A stretch of DNA of 64,000 nt from Chaenocephalus aceratus (lineage: Eukaryota; Chordata; Actinopteri; Perciformes; Channichthyidae). The notes under the pieces are model-generated. The model was not told the DNA's origin. It saw only the letters and a list, made by a program, of their open reading frames with translations, and did no database searches. The DNA is taken from assembly GCA_023974075.1 (NCBI GenBank), contig CM043791.1, forward strand, positions 7,821,767-7,885,766, written 5' to 3'. The position numbers were made by a program, and so were the translations under genes. Positions within the stretch are counted from its first letter, which is position 1. Each line of letters opens with the position of its first letter. This document shows, in pieces, positions 12,901 through 22,525 of this stretch.

Positions 12901-15900
12901 GAGCATTCGACCAATCACAAACATGGAGAAGCGCACTGACAGCGCAGCGTCATACTTCCTGAATGAAAAGTGAACTTTAATACTAGTCAAAAATGAAGAA
13001 GTTAAACTTTAAACATCCATGACTTAAACACTTTATCCAGGATCAAAGCCACAGAGCTGCAGCTGCAAGGTGAACACAGCTGGTAACAGAACAAGTGTTT
13101 GAATGCGTACATTAACAGGTTTATGATATCACTGCCCGTCTAAAACACGATCTGACTTTAATTACATTTGACTCGAGTGTTTCGTCAACTTAATGTGTTG
13201 CTTAAAATAATACTTCTGCATACAGTCTGTGACACTGTGAGTGTTGCACGGCCAGATACGGCTCAGCTGACTCAGATAAGGAGATATATGATACATTATG
13301 ATGTGATATGCCGCGGACTGTACTTAATGTTACTCTGATCCGGTTACTTATGTTGTGGCCGATATTTAAGTAAGCTTTCTTAACGCTAATGTTATAATAG
13401 TCAGATTGCTCTGAAGATGGAGGTGATATTCTATTAATGTTCACGTTCACACAGTCGGTGATTTTTGCCGGCCGTCTTTCCTGCGACGGCAGCTTATCTG
13501 TATTTCCTTTCTCCTGTAATATGACTTGATCGCTTTAAACTCCGCACACTGAGCTCTGATTGGTCAGCAGGCAGTGCTTTCACTGAGTTGATCTCTTAGC
13601 CTGCAACCTAACCTGGTCCCGACCAGGTTAGCTGCTTAGCATATATTACCATGGAGATCTAGCCTGCTAAAAAGAGAACCAGCTTCGTAGGACCGGAAAG
13701 CCGGAGTTTCCCCTGAATTTAGCCGGCTAAGCGAAAATCCTGCTTCGCAGTATACCCCCCTGGTCCTAATTGGACCAACAACAACAAAAAACAGATGGTA
13801 GACTGGTAGCTTGAAAGGTGTCCTTGAGCAAGTCACTGAACCACCAACTGTTCCCTGGCGCCAGATAAAACCGACAGCCTCTTCTTCAATCTGTATTCCT
13901 CTGCACGTCTGTGCTGGTTCTGCGTGTATTCAGCAAACTCTTCATGTTGCCCTGGTGGATGAATAAAGGCTCATCTTATTTACAAGAACAAAATCACTCA
14001 GAAAATCCTCAAACCTCTCTCCTATTTCCTTTTGAAGGCACGATAAGGCACAGGAGAGTGGGGACATATTGGTCGTGAGGTGGAGGAGGGATTGGGCATC
14101 GGAACATATGTTTTTGACCAGGGAACGAGAGGACATAAAGCCATTGTTCTTTGTATGCTTGATTTACGAAACCTCAGAGAAAACAAACTGGTTTCAAACA
14201 TCATTCAGAATGATTACAAACATGAAAGCAGATACTGAACAAAACAGGACCAGTTGCTTTGATGGAACAGATTACAAGAACTAAAAACGACTTCATCAGC
14301 GTTATCCCTGTAGGACACACCATCTCCATACAACCGTATACCATCATATAATGCATTAAGACCAAACTGCTAAACCAGATGGTCCAGAACCTTTCAAAAA
14401 CTTCAAACCTGAAACATGTAAATGATAATCTTCCATACCACATTCAGGAGCTGCAGGTGTCTCCAGAAGAATCAGAAAATATGTTCAACAAGATGTTATT
14501 GTTAAATCATCTCTCATCGTGTGCCCACCACTGAATTAACAATTGTGTCGAGCAAATCATCTTTTTTGAAATAAAAGTTCTTTAATTTATTCCAATATCG
14601 TGTTCTAAAAAACAAGATGCCATTGTGTTGTTTACTTCTTTGGTTTCATTCAGTCTTTTTGTATTTGCAGTGGCTTTGTGTAGAAATGCTCGATAGGTAT
14701 TTTAATTTACGTAAAATAATATGTAATTCCACAATTACGACACACACCCATTACTGAGGAGTGCAACCTTGTGTGTCTGACTAACTCCTGGTGTCCCTGT
14801 GCAGGAGCCTGGCGGAGGGAGTGAAGGACAAAGCCAACAGCACCAAAGAGGCTCTGGATGTGTCTGAGAAGGCCATAGAGAAGGCCCGAGCCGCCATGAA
14901 GGAGGCCAGCAGCAACCTGCACCGCACCAGGAACGCTACAGCTGAGGTACAGGAGCCTCACACGGCCTGTAGAGCTCTTCCTCCTCCCACGTCTCTCCAT
15001 CTCCCCCTTCATCCTGTGTCTTGTCATCCCTCTGCAGGTGGACGAGAGGCTGACGCGGCTGGAGGATAAGCAGATGGATGTGATGATGCGCCTCAACAGC
15101 CTCTCCATGGAGGTGGAGGCTCTGAGGAACAAGACGGAGCAGAACAGGCTGGTGGCAAAGAGAGCTAAAGAGCTGGCTAACAACGCCACACATCAAGCCT
15201 CCTCCCTGGAGAGGGTCAGTTGTTAGAATATGTCTTATTTATCCCCAAAGATGTATGTAACGGAGTAAGTTTTGTGGGTTACTTTAGGAGTTCTTTATGA
15301 GAAATAAATTGTTATTATTTGGGGGGAAAATAACTTGAGATTGATCATTTTGCGTCATTATTCTCATCATTGAAAGATATTTAAAATGATCATGGCGGAA
15401 TTTCTTTTAAGGAATCTGAACCACACAAAGATATTTTCTTAAGTCTAAATATCTATGCAGCACCAACATCTCTTATTGAATATGAACACAGTTTGAATAT
15501 TGCACAAGCCCATATTGTTATTCTGATGAATTCTGCAGCCCTGAAATCATTACTACCGCTGTGTGGTGTCTGCAGAGCCTGAACGCCACAGAGAAGCGGT
15601 ACCAGGAGCTGCAGATGAAGGTGGACTCTCTTGGAGATGTTGGAGGTCTGAACAACGTCAACCAGAAGGCCAAGGAAATAAAGAAGGAGGCAGAAGACCT
15701 GCTAAACAAAGCCACCAAGGGGATAGAGCAACTCAGGAGTGAGTACAGGAAGCGAAACATGCCCGCACAGGAAGTAGGCACAGGCCATTGTTTACAGTCC
15801 TCTGAGGAATTCCCTCGCATTAAGGTGGTGTAATGAATATCTACTCTTAATGATTTGTTGAGAGTATACAGTTATATGTTGCAGGTTTTGATGAGTTTAT

Positions 15901-17887
15901 AGATTAAATAATGTCTGGAGGCAAGTGAAATAAATCATTTTATTTGAATAAAAAGAGTAAATTTCCTCAGTCTAACCTAGGATACCAAAATAAAAATAAA
16001 TAAATAAAAAGATCTTCATTTGTTTAGAACTTTCCGATAGCAGAGGTACGTAGTGCTTATAATACATGAGAGCAAAGCAAGACATCGAGAATAGAGTGCC
16101 ACATCGAATCATCTTCTTCTCATCGTGTCCACAAGGCAGTCAGTGACAGGGCTCGGTTAGATGTGGTTCAGCCACAGCCGAACACATTGCTGTCCCTTCT
16201 CATTAAACTCTGCCAAGTCCGATGTTGTGCAGGGTTGCTCCAGCAGGGGGCGTATCAGGAGATGTTGCGTGGTTTGTGGTTCAATGCCGCAGTCACACAC
16301 AACGTCCCCGTCATTTAGGTATCCCCATTTGGCGAGAGTGGCTTTTGCACGTCGTCCAACACCAGATCTTATTCTGTTCAGGCATTTCCACACTGCGTAG
16401 TTGGTGTCTGCTCCAGGGGGCAGTGCCTCGCTCGCCTTTAGCTCCGTTGTTGTTGCTGATGGGAGGTTGTCAAATCTTTCTTCCCATCGAGTGAGTCTTT
16501 CACTGCTTATGCTCGGTGTTCCGAGGGGTGCGACGCTCTTCAGGAAACTTCTCCTGGATTTAAGGCGGCTTTTGGCACAAGGCCAAAGAGAGGATGTCTT
16601 TGGTCAGTAGACTGTTGTTGGCGCTCTTTCTTGCTTGCTGCATTTCGTCGTATCTCTGGTGGGGCTATGCCTGCCAGGATGTGCAGACGGTCTGTCGGTG
16701 TTGACTTCAGGCAGCCTGTGATAATGCGGCAGCTAGCATTGAGGGCGGGATCCAGCTTCTTGGCACGGGCAGCTCGTTCCCATACTGGGCAGGCGTACTC
16801 GGCAGCTGAGTAGCAGAGGGCTAGTGCGGTTGACTTCAGAGTCTGTGGGTTTTCACCCCAGGTCGTGCCGGTGAGCTTGCGGATGATGTTTAAAAAAAAA
16901 ATAATAATAATAATAAAAAAAATATATATATAAATAAAATCGATTTTTAAAAATAATATTCGATTATGGAGACTGTAGCGAATATTCGAATAATCGAATA
17001 ATCGCTGGCATCCCTTGTCGTTGGTGTAGATGTTAAAGAGAAGTGGTGCAAGCACACTTCCCTGTGGGAGGCCATTCCTGAGTCTTCGCCACCTGCTTTT
17101 CTTTCCTCCTAGCTCAACGAAGAAGTGCCTATTTTCAAGCATGCTTTGAATCAGCTCTGTCTGGCGGGTGTCTCTTGTGGTCTCCAGGATCTTAGTGAGG
17201 AGACGTCTATGGTTGACTGTGTCATAGGCAGCTGAGAGGTCGACAAACAAAGCACCAGTTACCATCCCTTCCTCATATCCGTCTTCGATGTACTGGGTGA
17301 GGTTGAGTACTTGGCTAGTTGTCGACTTGCCAGGGCGGAAACCTGCTTGTTCAGGGATGAGGTGTTCGTCAACAAAGGCACCAATTCTGTTGAGGATCAG
17401 ACGTTCAAAGAGTTTGTAGGTGTGGCTCAAATCATCGAATCATAAATCTATCGATTAGATTTATGATTAGAAAATTATAAAAGTAGGGTAGACATGTGGA
17501 GATTATCCGACGGAACAAAACGTGATCCGTCTCTTAAATGTGTGTCAGCCCCAGACCTTATTTCCAGCTATTTTCCAAAACCCTATGGAGAAATTGCATT
17601 GGTTTTTGTCGAAGAAACCGGATTGTTTTTGGTTATTGTCTTCGACAGAGACTGTTTTGGCTTAATTGATATTGTTATAGGGAAGCAGCACAGACCTGCA
17701 TGGAAGCTGTAATGAACCGTTGATGGTTTTCCACCTGTCTGTCTCTGCAGAACTGGAGAAAAAGTTCAAGAGTAACGAGCAGCGGATGCAGAAGCAGCGC
17801 ACGGAGCTGGACGAGCTGAAAGAAAACGCCACGGTGGTGCGAGACGAGATCCGGGTCCAGGTGCAGAAGTACAGTAACTGTGTGTGA
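3832..17887 (+). CDS. lamb4: Laminin beta chain, probable beta-4, 5'-truncated by window (18 exons)
   Basis: Secreted basement-membrane protein: a laminin beta subunit that trimerises with alpha and gamma chains through its C-terminal coiled coil. The exons seen are 3832-3952, 4125-4317, 5193-5336, 6173-6404, 6485-6648, 7039-7263, 7510-7724, 7814-7910, 8616-8988, 9092-9276, 10068-10315, 11183-11377, 11464-11608, 12263-12470, 14805-14946, 15038-15214, 15576-15738 and 17751-17887. All junctions are GT-AG, and the phases add up to 1,120 codons plus TGA without interruption. Approximate domains in this fragment are: end of LF/L4b 1-104, LE modules 105-515, coil II 516-732, six-Cys Lbeta knob 733-766, coil I 767-1120. 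The penultimate residue is the Cys expected to bridge to a gamma chain. The LN domain and first LE modules must lie left of the window. The beta-4 name rests on position: human LAMB4 sits just upstream of LAMB1 in the same direction. Domain content alone fits any beta1/2/4-type chain. Confidence 0.85.
4125..4317 (+). CDS. lamb4: lamb4 exon: LF/L4b C-terminal part
   Basis: Begins [15 protein letters not shown] and contains RYMCLDS and the [17 protein letters not shown] segment. That segment matches the beta-1 'CRNIIFSISALLHQTGLA' stretch just before the LE array. Acceptor TAATAG, donor gtaagt, phase 1 out. Confidence 0.9.
5193..5336 (+). CDS. lamb4: lamb4 exon: LE (EGF-like) module
   Basis: Encodes [14 protein letters not shown], then [18 protein letters not shown] and YGFGVSGCT. 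This is one canonical eight-cysteine laminin EGF module, strongly matching the first LE after LF in beta-1. Phase 1 in and out. Confidence 0.93.
6173..6404 (+). CDS. lamb4: lamb4 exon: LE modules
   Basis: Encodes [28 protein letters not shown] and [19 protein letters not shown], then TGHLCER. It spans one full LE module and most of the next. The PCQCNGHAD motif is shared with laminin beta-1. Ends in phase 2, with Arg completed by the next exon. Confidence 0.93.
6485..6648 (+). CDS. lamb4: lamb4 exon: LE modules
   Basis: Encodes [20 protein letters not shown], completing the previous LE module, and continues through the CTCRQGYAG of the next. It lies only 80 bases after the previous exon. Phase 2 in, phase 1 out. 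Confidence 0.92.
7039..7263 (+). CDS. lamb4: lamb4 exon: LE modules
   Basis: Encodes [36 protein letters not shown] and [16 protein letters not shown], ending [10 protein letters not shown] plus a split Arg. NIDT..DP and CLKCLYHT-type motifs are diagnostic of the beta-chain LE array. Acceptor CCTTAG, donor gtgagt. Confidence 0.93.
7510..7724 (+). CDS. lamb4: lamb4 exon: LE modules
   Basis: Encodes [38 protein letters not shown] and [18 protein letters not shown]. It covers one complete LE module and the start of another. Phase 1 in, phase 0 out at a gtgagc donor. Confidence 0.92.
7814..7910 (+). CDS. lamb4: lamb4 exon: LE module, second part
   Basis: Begins [16 protein letters not shown] and ends WGDPRVQCQ. 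This matches the conserved FTGQCQC.PGFGG and FWGDP block of beta-1. Short 97-base exon, phase 0 in and phase 1 out. Confidence 0.93.
8616..8988 (+). CDS. lamb4: lamb4 exon: last LE module and start of coiled coil II
   Basis: Encodes [30 protein letters not shown] and [20 protein letters not shown]. The last is the end of the LE array, matching GVFPDCTPCHQCFALWD of beta-1. It then passes into a charged heptad-rich helix containing [14 protein letters not shown]. This is the largest exon in the gene here, at 373 bases. Confidence 0.93.
9092..9276 (+). CDS. lamb4: lamb4 exon: coiled coil II
   Basis: Encodes a Leu/Glu-rich helix ([17 protein letters not shown], then [16 protein letters not shown]). 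It carries NVT and NTT N-glycosylation sequons and joins in frame to both neighbours. Confidence 0.9.
9891..9926. repeat. (GATA)n microsatellite
   Basis: Nine tandem tetranucleotide units (TAGA/GATA) in the lamb4 intron 9277-10067. The rest of that intron shows nothing recognisable. Confidence 0.95.
10068..10315 (+). CDS. lamb4: lamb4 exon: coiled coil II
   Basis: Encodes [20 protein letters not shown] through [18 protein letters not shown]. This corresponds to the beta-1 segment with EERVNAS, ending just before the Lbeta knob. Heptad-type coil, NES and NAS sequons, phase 0 at the end. Confidence 0.9.
10815..10896 (+). mobile_element. 5'-truncated LINE 3' tail
   Basis: Contains 'cccctctgtgggactaataa' followed by a short ttctgatt tandem run, the 3' end type of fish Rex/L2-like LINEs. 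A close second copy is at 20836-20911. Only the terminal about 80 bases are present. It lies in the lamb4 intron 10316-11182. Confidence 0.55.
11183..11377 (+). CDS. lamb4: lamb4 exon: Lbeta knob and start of coiled coil I
   Basis: Starts [15 protein letters not shown], then [11 protein letters not shown] and GGEGC: six cysteines with the spacing of the Lbeta (domain alpha) loop that interrupts the rod only in beta chains. This knob is the best single proof that the gene is a beta, not gamma, laminin. The coil resumes after it. Confidence 0.93.
11464..11608 (+). CDS. lamb4: lamb4 exon: coiled coil I
   Basis: Encodes [18 protein letters not shown] through [14 protein letters not shown]. The ending matches the beta-1 segment LIKQIRNFLT at the same place in coil I. 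Only 86 bases of intron separate it from the knob exon. Confidence 0.91.
11609..12262 (+). other. lamb4 intron, no feature seen
   Basis: AT-rich intron between coil I exons. Nothing recognisable on either strand. Confidence 0.5.
12263..12470 (+). CDS. lamb4: lamb4 exon: coiled coil I
   Basis: Encodes [20 protein letters not shown] through [12 protein letters not shown]. It is colinear with the beta-1 stretch beginning DSADLDSIEAVANEVL. Phase 1 in, phase 2 out (donor gtaagt). Confidence 0.91.
12660..13870 (+). mobile_element. tRNA-derived SINE interrupted by a MITE
   Basis: The head at about 12660-12715 reads like a tRNA-derived SINE promoter (cagtagctcagtctg, then ggttgccggttca as a B-box-like end). 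The body resumes at about 13763 and includes 'ggtgtccttgagcaagtcac', a hallmark of fish tRNA-SINEs. The two parts are separated by a complete 1,047-bp MITE (12716-13762). The lamb4 intron holding them shows nothing else clear to 14804. Confidence 0.55.
12716..13762 (+). mobile_element. MITE family F, copy 1 (CAGGGG ends)
   Basis: 1,047 bp with imperfect terminal inverted repeats, CAGGGGCC at the left and CCCCCCTG at the right. TACGAAGCTGG and its near-complement follow inside. Internal stretches recur in copies at 44096-45717 and 58585-59633. No clean target-site duplication was found. A small internal palindrome of 11-bp arms lies at 13608-13631. It has no coding capacity. Superfamily is not certain. 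Confidence 0.8.
14805..14946 (+). CDS. lamb4: lamb4 exon: coiled coil I
   Basis: Encodes [18 protein letters not shown] through HRTRNATAE. Heptad coil with NST and NAT sequons. It follows a 2.3-kb repeat-bearing intron. Confidence 0.9.
15038..15214 (+). CDS. lamb4: lamb4 exon: coiled coil I
   Basis: Encodes [19 protein letters not shown] through [12 protein letters not shown]. Exactly 59 codons in phase 0, with strong Leu/Met heptads. Confidence 0.9.
15215..15575 (+). other. lamb4 intron, no feature seen
   Basis: AT-rich, no repeat or exon recognised. Confidence 0.5.
15576..15738 (+). CDS. lamb4: lamb4 exon: coiled coil I
   Basis: Encodes [19 protein letters not shown] through [14 protein letters not shown]. 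It matches the beta-1 stretch with LDEKYKKVENLI and ALLAQANSKLQLLK. Phase 1 at the gtgagt donor. Confidence 0.9.
16140..17430 (-). pseudogene. Dead non-LTR retrotransposon (LINE) reverse transcriptase
   Basis: The minus-strand frame 17430-16540 reads [38 protein letters not shown] and [20 protein letters not shown]. These are classic reverse-transcriptase blocks of a jockey/RTE-like LINE. The YxDD block that should follow is missing and is replaced by an AT-rich insert (about 16885-17010). The C-terminal part resumes with [14 protein letters not shown] and [13 protein letters not shown], and a second frame (16393-16157) gives [12 protein letters not shown] and [14 protein letters not shown]. 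It lies in the last lamb4 intron, antisense to the gene, and cannot be active. Confidence 0.85.
16885..17010. mobile_element. AT-rich insertion inside the LINE
   Basis: Run of taa units and ta units, followed by cgaatattcgaataatcga-type sequence and ctggcatccct. It looks like the end of a different DNA element inserted into, or replacing, the catalytic region of the LINE. Type is uncertain. Confidence 0.4.
17438..17468. repeat. Perfect 13-bp inverted repeat
   Basis: Arms 17438-17450 and 17456-17468 are perfect reverse complements around a 5-base loop (TCGAT). It sits immediately beyond the 5' end of the antisense LINE fragment and may be the terminus of an inserted element. Confidence 0.8.
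17751..17887 (+). CDS. lamb4: lamb4 last exon with stop codon
   Basis: Encodes [20 protein letters not shown] through [10 protein letters not shown] and TGA at 17885-17887. The YSNCV end parallels the YSTCL end of beta-1, and the penultimate Cys pairs with a gamma chain in the trimer. The 2-kb intron before it holds an inverted dead LINE. Confidence 0.92.
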
Positions 17888-18594
17888 GGATGTTACACTC
17901 ACCGACCTGATGCTGTAGCGCAGAGCAGACTTCTGACTGATGCTGTGACTTGGACACACAACCATGAAAATAAAACGCTGCTCTGGTACCTCCATTCCTT
18001 TACTACTATATCAAGTTTTACACATTACCTGTCAAGTGTTATATATCACAGAATGCCTTCACCTGTCTACGTACTGTACCACTAACTGACTAAATATCAA
18101 CCCTGTAATGTATGCTATGCCTTTAAGCTATTATCACAACAGGTGGATGACCTGTGGAGAGTATGATAATTGATTCCATAAGTAATAAACAGAAGAAATA
18201 TATAAAAATGTTGTTATTTTGACCAACAGTGCTTTCTATGTTTTTGCTGTAATTTGACCTCATTTGTATGGTATTTACAATATGACATTCCTATAAAGAA
18301 ATATGCGGAAAAGTACGATTTTTTTAAATGAAATGTGTTTATTTTTATTACAAAGGAAACTCTTGATTCAATGCAAACATAAATGTTCTTATGAGCAAAA
18401 TTCATTATGAGATGATGGAGACAAATAAATCTGATACCGTTTATGCAAATGCATTTTATCATGTGTCCTGTTTGTGTCAGAACGCAATCATTCCAATAAC
18501 AAGTTTAACACATTTGAAATAGTAGAAATGTAATTGTATTTCATTGCCACTAGAGGGTGCTATATACTCGAGGCAGTGAGTTCTCCCTGTCTCT
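17888..18594. other. Intergenic, downstream of lamb4
   Basis: Short 3' UTR and AT-rich flank with no further gene seen. Confidence 0.5.
17969..17974 (+). terminator. lamb4 polyadenylation signal
   Basis: AATAAA 82 bases after the lamb4 stop codon. A second AATAAA-like site (taataaac) is at about 18183. The first would give a very short 3' UTR, so use of either site is an inference. Confidence 0.6.
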
Positions 18595-18730
18595 TTCCCT
18601 TATTTCAGACTGTTTTATTATGATCTATTATGCTTTGTGGGGTTCCCTTTCCTGTAGTGTGGTATATAGGTTTGTGTGCATGTAAATTATCTCCAAAGGC
18701 TAAAATCCCCAAAGTTGAAATTTGAAGTTG
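18595..18730 (+). repeat. Dispersed repeat fragment
   Basis: Contains 'ccctttcctgtagtgtggta' and gtgcatgtaaat. It resembles a stretch at about 54760-54820, so both appear to be members of one dispersed fish family. Boundaries approximate. Confidence 0.4.
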
Positions 18731-19099
18731 GCCAACTATCACTGTTGGCCTGTTTCATAATTGTGTTTTGTCAACGTAATTGAAATGATTATGTTAGCTA
18801 AGTTAGCTACCTATCTTACAGCAGATCTGCAATAATATGGGAAGGAATCATGAAATCACATAAATAAATGACACTTTCTAAACTGACTAAATAAATGACA
18901 CTTTCGGTACATTTCCAGTGACAGTTGGCCAACTCCATAATCCCTGAACGTCAACAAGCACTCCAGTCCCAGATGTGTGCACCAAATGTTGGTGTCCCCG
19001 TGTCTGTTGGGTTTTGAGCTTTTGTTGGTGCACCGCTTTTAGTAAACACTGCACATGTTTCAAGTTGGGCCGTTGTAGCACATTAGCCATAACCCATCA

Positions 19100-19224
19100 C
19101 TGTACCCTGTATGCAAGGGCAAGTTTGCTTTCGCTAACTGTACGGAGGCTCAGTCACTGGTACATTTTTATATACAAAGCCATGTTAGGGAAACTTCCAT
19201 CCTACATCTGCTCCCTGATCTCAC
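19100..19224 (+). pseudogene. LINE ORF fragment upstream of palindrome
   Basis: Reads LSHWYIFIYKAMLGKLPSYI, like the C-terminal region of Rex/L2-type LINE ORF2. It is cut off at the exact start of the left palindrome arm. The remaining C-terminal part, in the same orientation, is beyond the right arm's inner sequence (22322-22525). Confidence 0.55.
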
Positions 19225-19228
19225 ATAG

Positions 19229-19432
19229 CTAGTAACATTTACAGGTTCCAACAGTTTCCGATTGGATAGCATCTATCCTTGCTTTAAAAACATTTAGTGG
19301 AACCAAATTGCTCAGCTTCCATTCCTTTTGCAGACTGTTCCAAGACAGCGGAGCTGTGCATCTAAAAGCTATATTCCCTAAGACAGTCAACCCGGTATCA
19401 CGGCAAGACGTGAACATGTGACGATTTACCAT
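19229..19432 (-). pseudogene. LINE C-terminal fragment in left arm
   Basis: 67 residues including IAFRCTAPLSWNSLQKEWKL and LVPLNVFKARIDAI, the typical C-terminal tail of a Rex/L2-type LINE ORF2. Identical in protein to the copy in the right arm but inverted. Not a host gene. Confidence 0.65.
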
Positions 19433-20835
19433 GCTGGGAGACGTGAAGATGTCACGATTTCAAACGTGACAGTTACACGGTATTGTTAACCCATGTTAAC
19501 CAGTGGAGAAATAACCGGAAATACCAACCAAATGCTACTCTGACGTAATGATTTATTTTGTAATAGTCACACTCGATTACGCCGATTTTCTTGTTGCCCC
19601 AGCTGGTCGACACCTCTTTTAGCAGAAACAAAGGCTACATTAATGTATTACATCGATGTTAATCCGTGAATGTGGAATTAACGGACGTGACGTTGTGCGA
19701 TTGAGTTTCCAGGCAACAGCTTCGGTTCATGTTAATTTACAAACTCTTCAACTACAACCGTAGTTATATTTAAAAACATGTTAGAAGGCCTCACGAAATA
19801 CTTTAATGCAAATTAAAATGTAAATGTGAAGGAATGTGCGTATAACAAAATACATCGGTCATAAACGAAACCGGAAACAGAGTAGGCAAGATCCTCAGCT
19901 CGATGATTGGATGGTTTAGCCGCAATGCATGCTGGGATTTGGTGTTTATGTGATGTGAAATCTGAAAACGTTTTTTAAAAATACAATAATACTTTATTCC
20001 GAGTGTGCTTGCTTTTCTCTTTGAAAGTCATCACATAAGGGCATTGTAATACACGGTTTGGCTGCATTAAATATTACATATCTGCCGTAGTTCCCTATTT
20101 ATAGAGCCCTGCCTAGAAGACTTCTAGACAAACAGGAGAACTGCCGCCAAAACTGAAGATGTGACGTGGATCATAAATATATAAGCAATTAAACAACATC
20201 TTACATTTCTTTTCACACAATACGTCTCCTTGCAGTATCAACACTAATTCGGCTGTCTTTTATATTTGATCCAATTGGTAGATAGGCTGTATTTACACCA
20301 TAAAGGTGCACAGCTCATATAAAGGGACACCTGGTGGTTAAAGCACATTATTGAATTGTCTTATTTTATTATTAGATATTAATAGGAGGATGTGCAAAAC
20401 AGACAAACTAATAAGGCTTAATTTAAACATTAAAGAGTACTTTAGGTTAAGGTCTTCTTTTGAATAAGAAAAAAGCGTTAAGAAGAATATGGAGGGATGA
20501 AACCCTCTTGAAACCGCAGGTCCTTCCTTCCTGCAGCGGTCAGACTTTACAACCAGCACTGCCCCTAGACCCTCCTACACACACCACAACACAGACTATA
20601 ACACCCCTTGCTGCTAAATACAAACCAACTTTGTGCAATATGTGCTATATGTGCAATATATATGCCATTAATAACTGTGTCATTTATACCTGGCCACTAA
20701 ATCAATATATATATGCCGTTTTGTTTTTTATCTGTATTTTTGAAAATTATGTAACTTTTTATCTTTTTTTTAGCATATTGTTTATTATATTATAACTTAG
20801 TACTTTTTTTAACACATGTAAGATATGCAACACTA

Positions 20836-20911
20836 AGCTGTCTGTGGCTCTTTCCTGCTGTAACGCTGCACATTTCCCCTCTGTGGAACTAATAAAGGTA
20901 TTCTGATTCTT
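20836..20911 (+). mobile_element. 5'-truncated LINE 3' tail in palindrome spacer
   Basis: Contains cacatttcccctctgtgga, actaataaaggtattctgat and the same type of tail as the copy at 10815-10896. Lies between the two palindrome arms. Confidence 0.55.
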
Positions 20912-22321
20912 TAATGGTCACACATGCAGAGCACACAGCACACACAGTGACATTTGTATCTACAGATTAATATTAAGCCTGACAAAGTACTTAACGTCTA
21001 ATATATTGCTTTCCTGCAATGTTAACTATGTGTCAGCACTTATTTGTTTATTATTTGTTTATTATTAAACTGATATTATACATATGTATTATACTCTTAT
21101 AAGATGTATGTAGAAAGTATAAGAAATGTGCAGAATGACAGTGTAATGGTGGAGTACACACACATATTGATAAATGTCTTGTAATGCACTGTTGAGGAAC
21201 CTGCGACCCAAGTTCTTCATTCATTGCATACAGTAGTTGTGTATAATATGATATGTCAATAAACCTTAGCTTAGAAGATCTTGAAAGGGATGTGCAAACT
21301 AGTCATTATATACAGTCTTTAATGAACTATTAGTAGAGAATAACGAATAATGAATATACTTTATAGGGATCCTATTAATATCTAATAACAAAATAATAAC
21401 ATGCTTTAACCACTAGGTGTCCCTTTATATCAGCTGTGCACCTTTATGGTGGAAATACAGCCTATCTACCAATTGGATCAAATATAAAAGTGAGCCGAAT
21501 TAGTGTTGATACTGCAAGGAGACGTATTGTGTGAAAAGAAATGTAAGATGTTGTTTAATTGCTTATATATTTATGATCCACGTCACATCTTCAGTTTTGG
21601 CGGCAGTTCTCCTGTTTGTCTAGAAGTCTTCTCATCAGGGCTCTATAAATAGAGAATTACGGCAGATATGTAATATTTAATGCAGCCGAACTGTGTATTA
21701 CAATGCCGTTATGTGATGACTTTCAAAGAGAAAAGCAAGCACACTCGGAATAAAGTATTATTGTATTTTTAAAAAACGTTTTCAGATTTCACATCACATA
21801 AACACCAAATCCCAGCATGCATTGCGGCTAAACCATCCAATCATCGAGCTGAGGATCTTGCCTAAGTCTGTTTCCGGTTTCGTTTATGACCGATGTATTT
21901 TGTTATACGCACATTCCTTCACATTTACATTTTAATTTGCATTAAAGTATTTCGTGAGGCCTTCTAACATGTTTTTAAATATAACTACGGTTGTAGTTGA
22001 AGAGTTTGTAAATTAACATGAACCGAAGCTGTTGCCTGGCAACTCAATCGCACAACGTCACGTCCGTTAATTCCACATTCACACACACGGATTAACATCG
22101 ATGTAATACATTAATGTAGCCTTTGTTTCTGCTAAAAGAGGTGTCGACCAGCTGGGGCAACAAGAAAATCGGCGTAATCGAGTGTGACTATTACAAAATA
22201 AATCATTACGTCAGAGTAGCATTTGGTTGGTATTTCCGGTTATTTCTCCACTGGTTAACATGGGTTAACAATACCGTGTAACTGTCACGTTTGAAATCGT
22301 GACATCTTCACGTCTCCCAGC

Positions 22322-22525
22322 ATGGTAAATCGTCACATGTTCACGTCTTGCCGTGATACCGGGTTGACTGTCTTAGGGAATATAGCTTTTAGATGCACAG
22401 CTCCGCTGTCTTGGAACAGTCTGCAAAAGGAATGGAAGCTGAGCAATTTGGTTCCACTAAATGTTTTTAAAGCAAGGATAGATGCTATCCAATCGGAAAC
22501 TGTTGGAACCTGTAAATGTTACTAG
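22322..22525 (+). pseudogene. LINE C-terminal fragment in right arm
   Basis: Same 67-residue frame as the left arm, here in the sense orientation of the upstream LINE piece at 19100-19224. It probably represents the original 3' end of that LINE, with the inverted copy duplicated from it. Confidence 0.6.
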
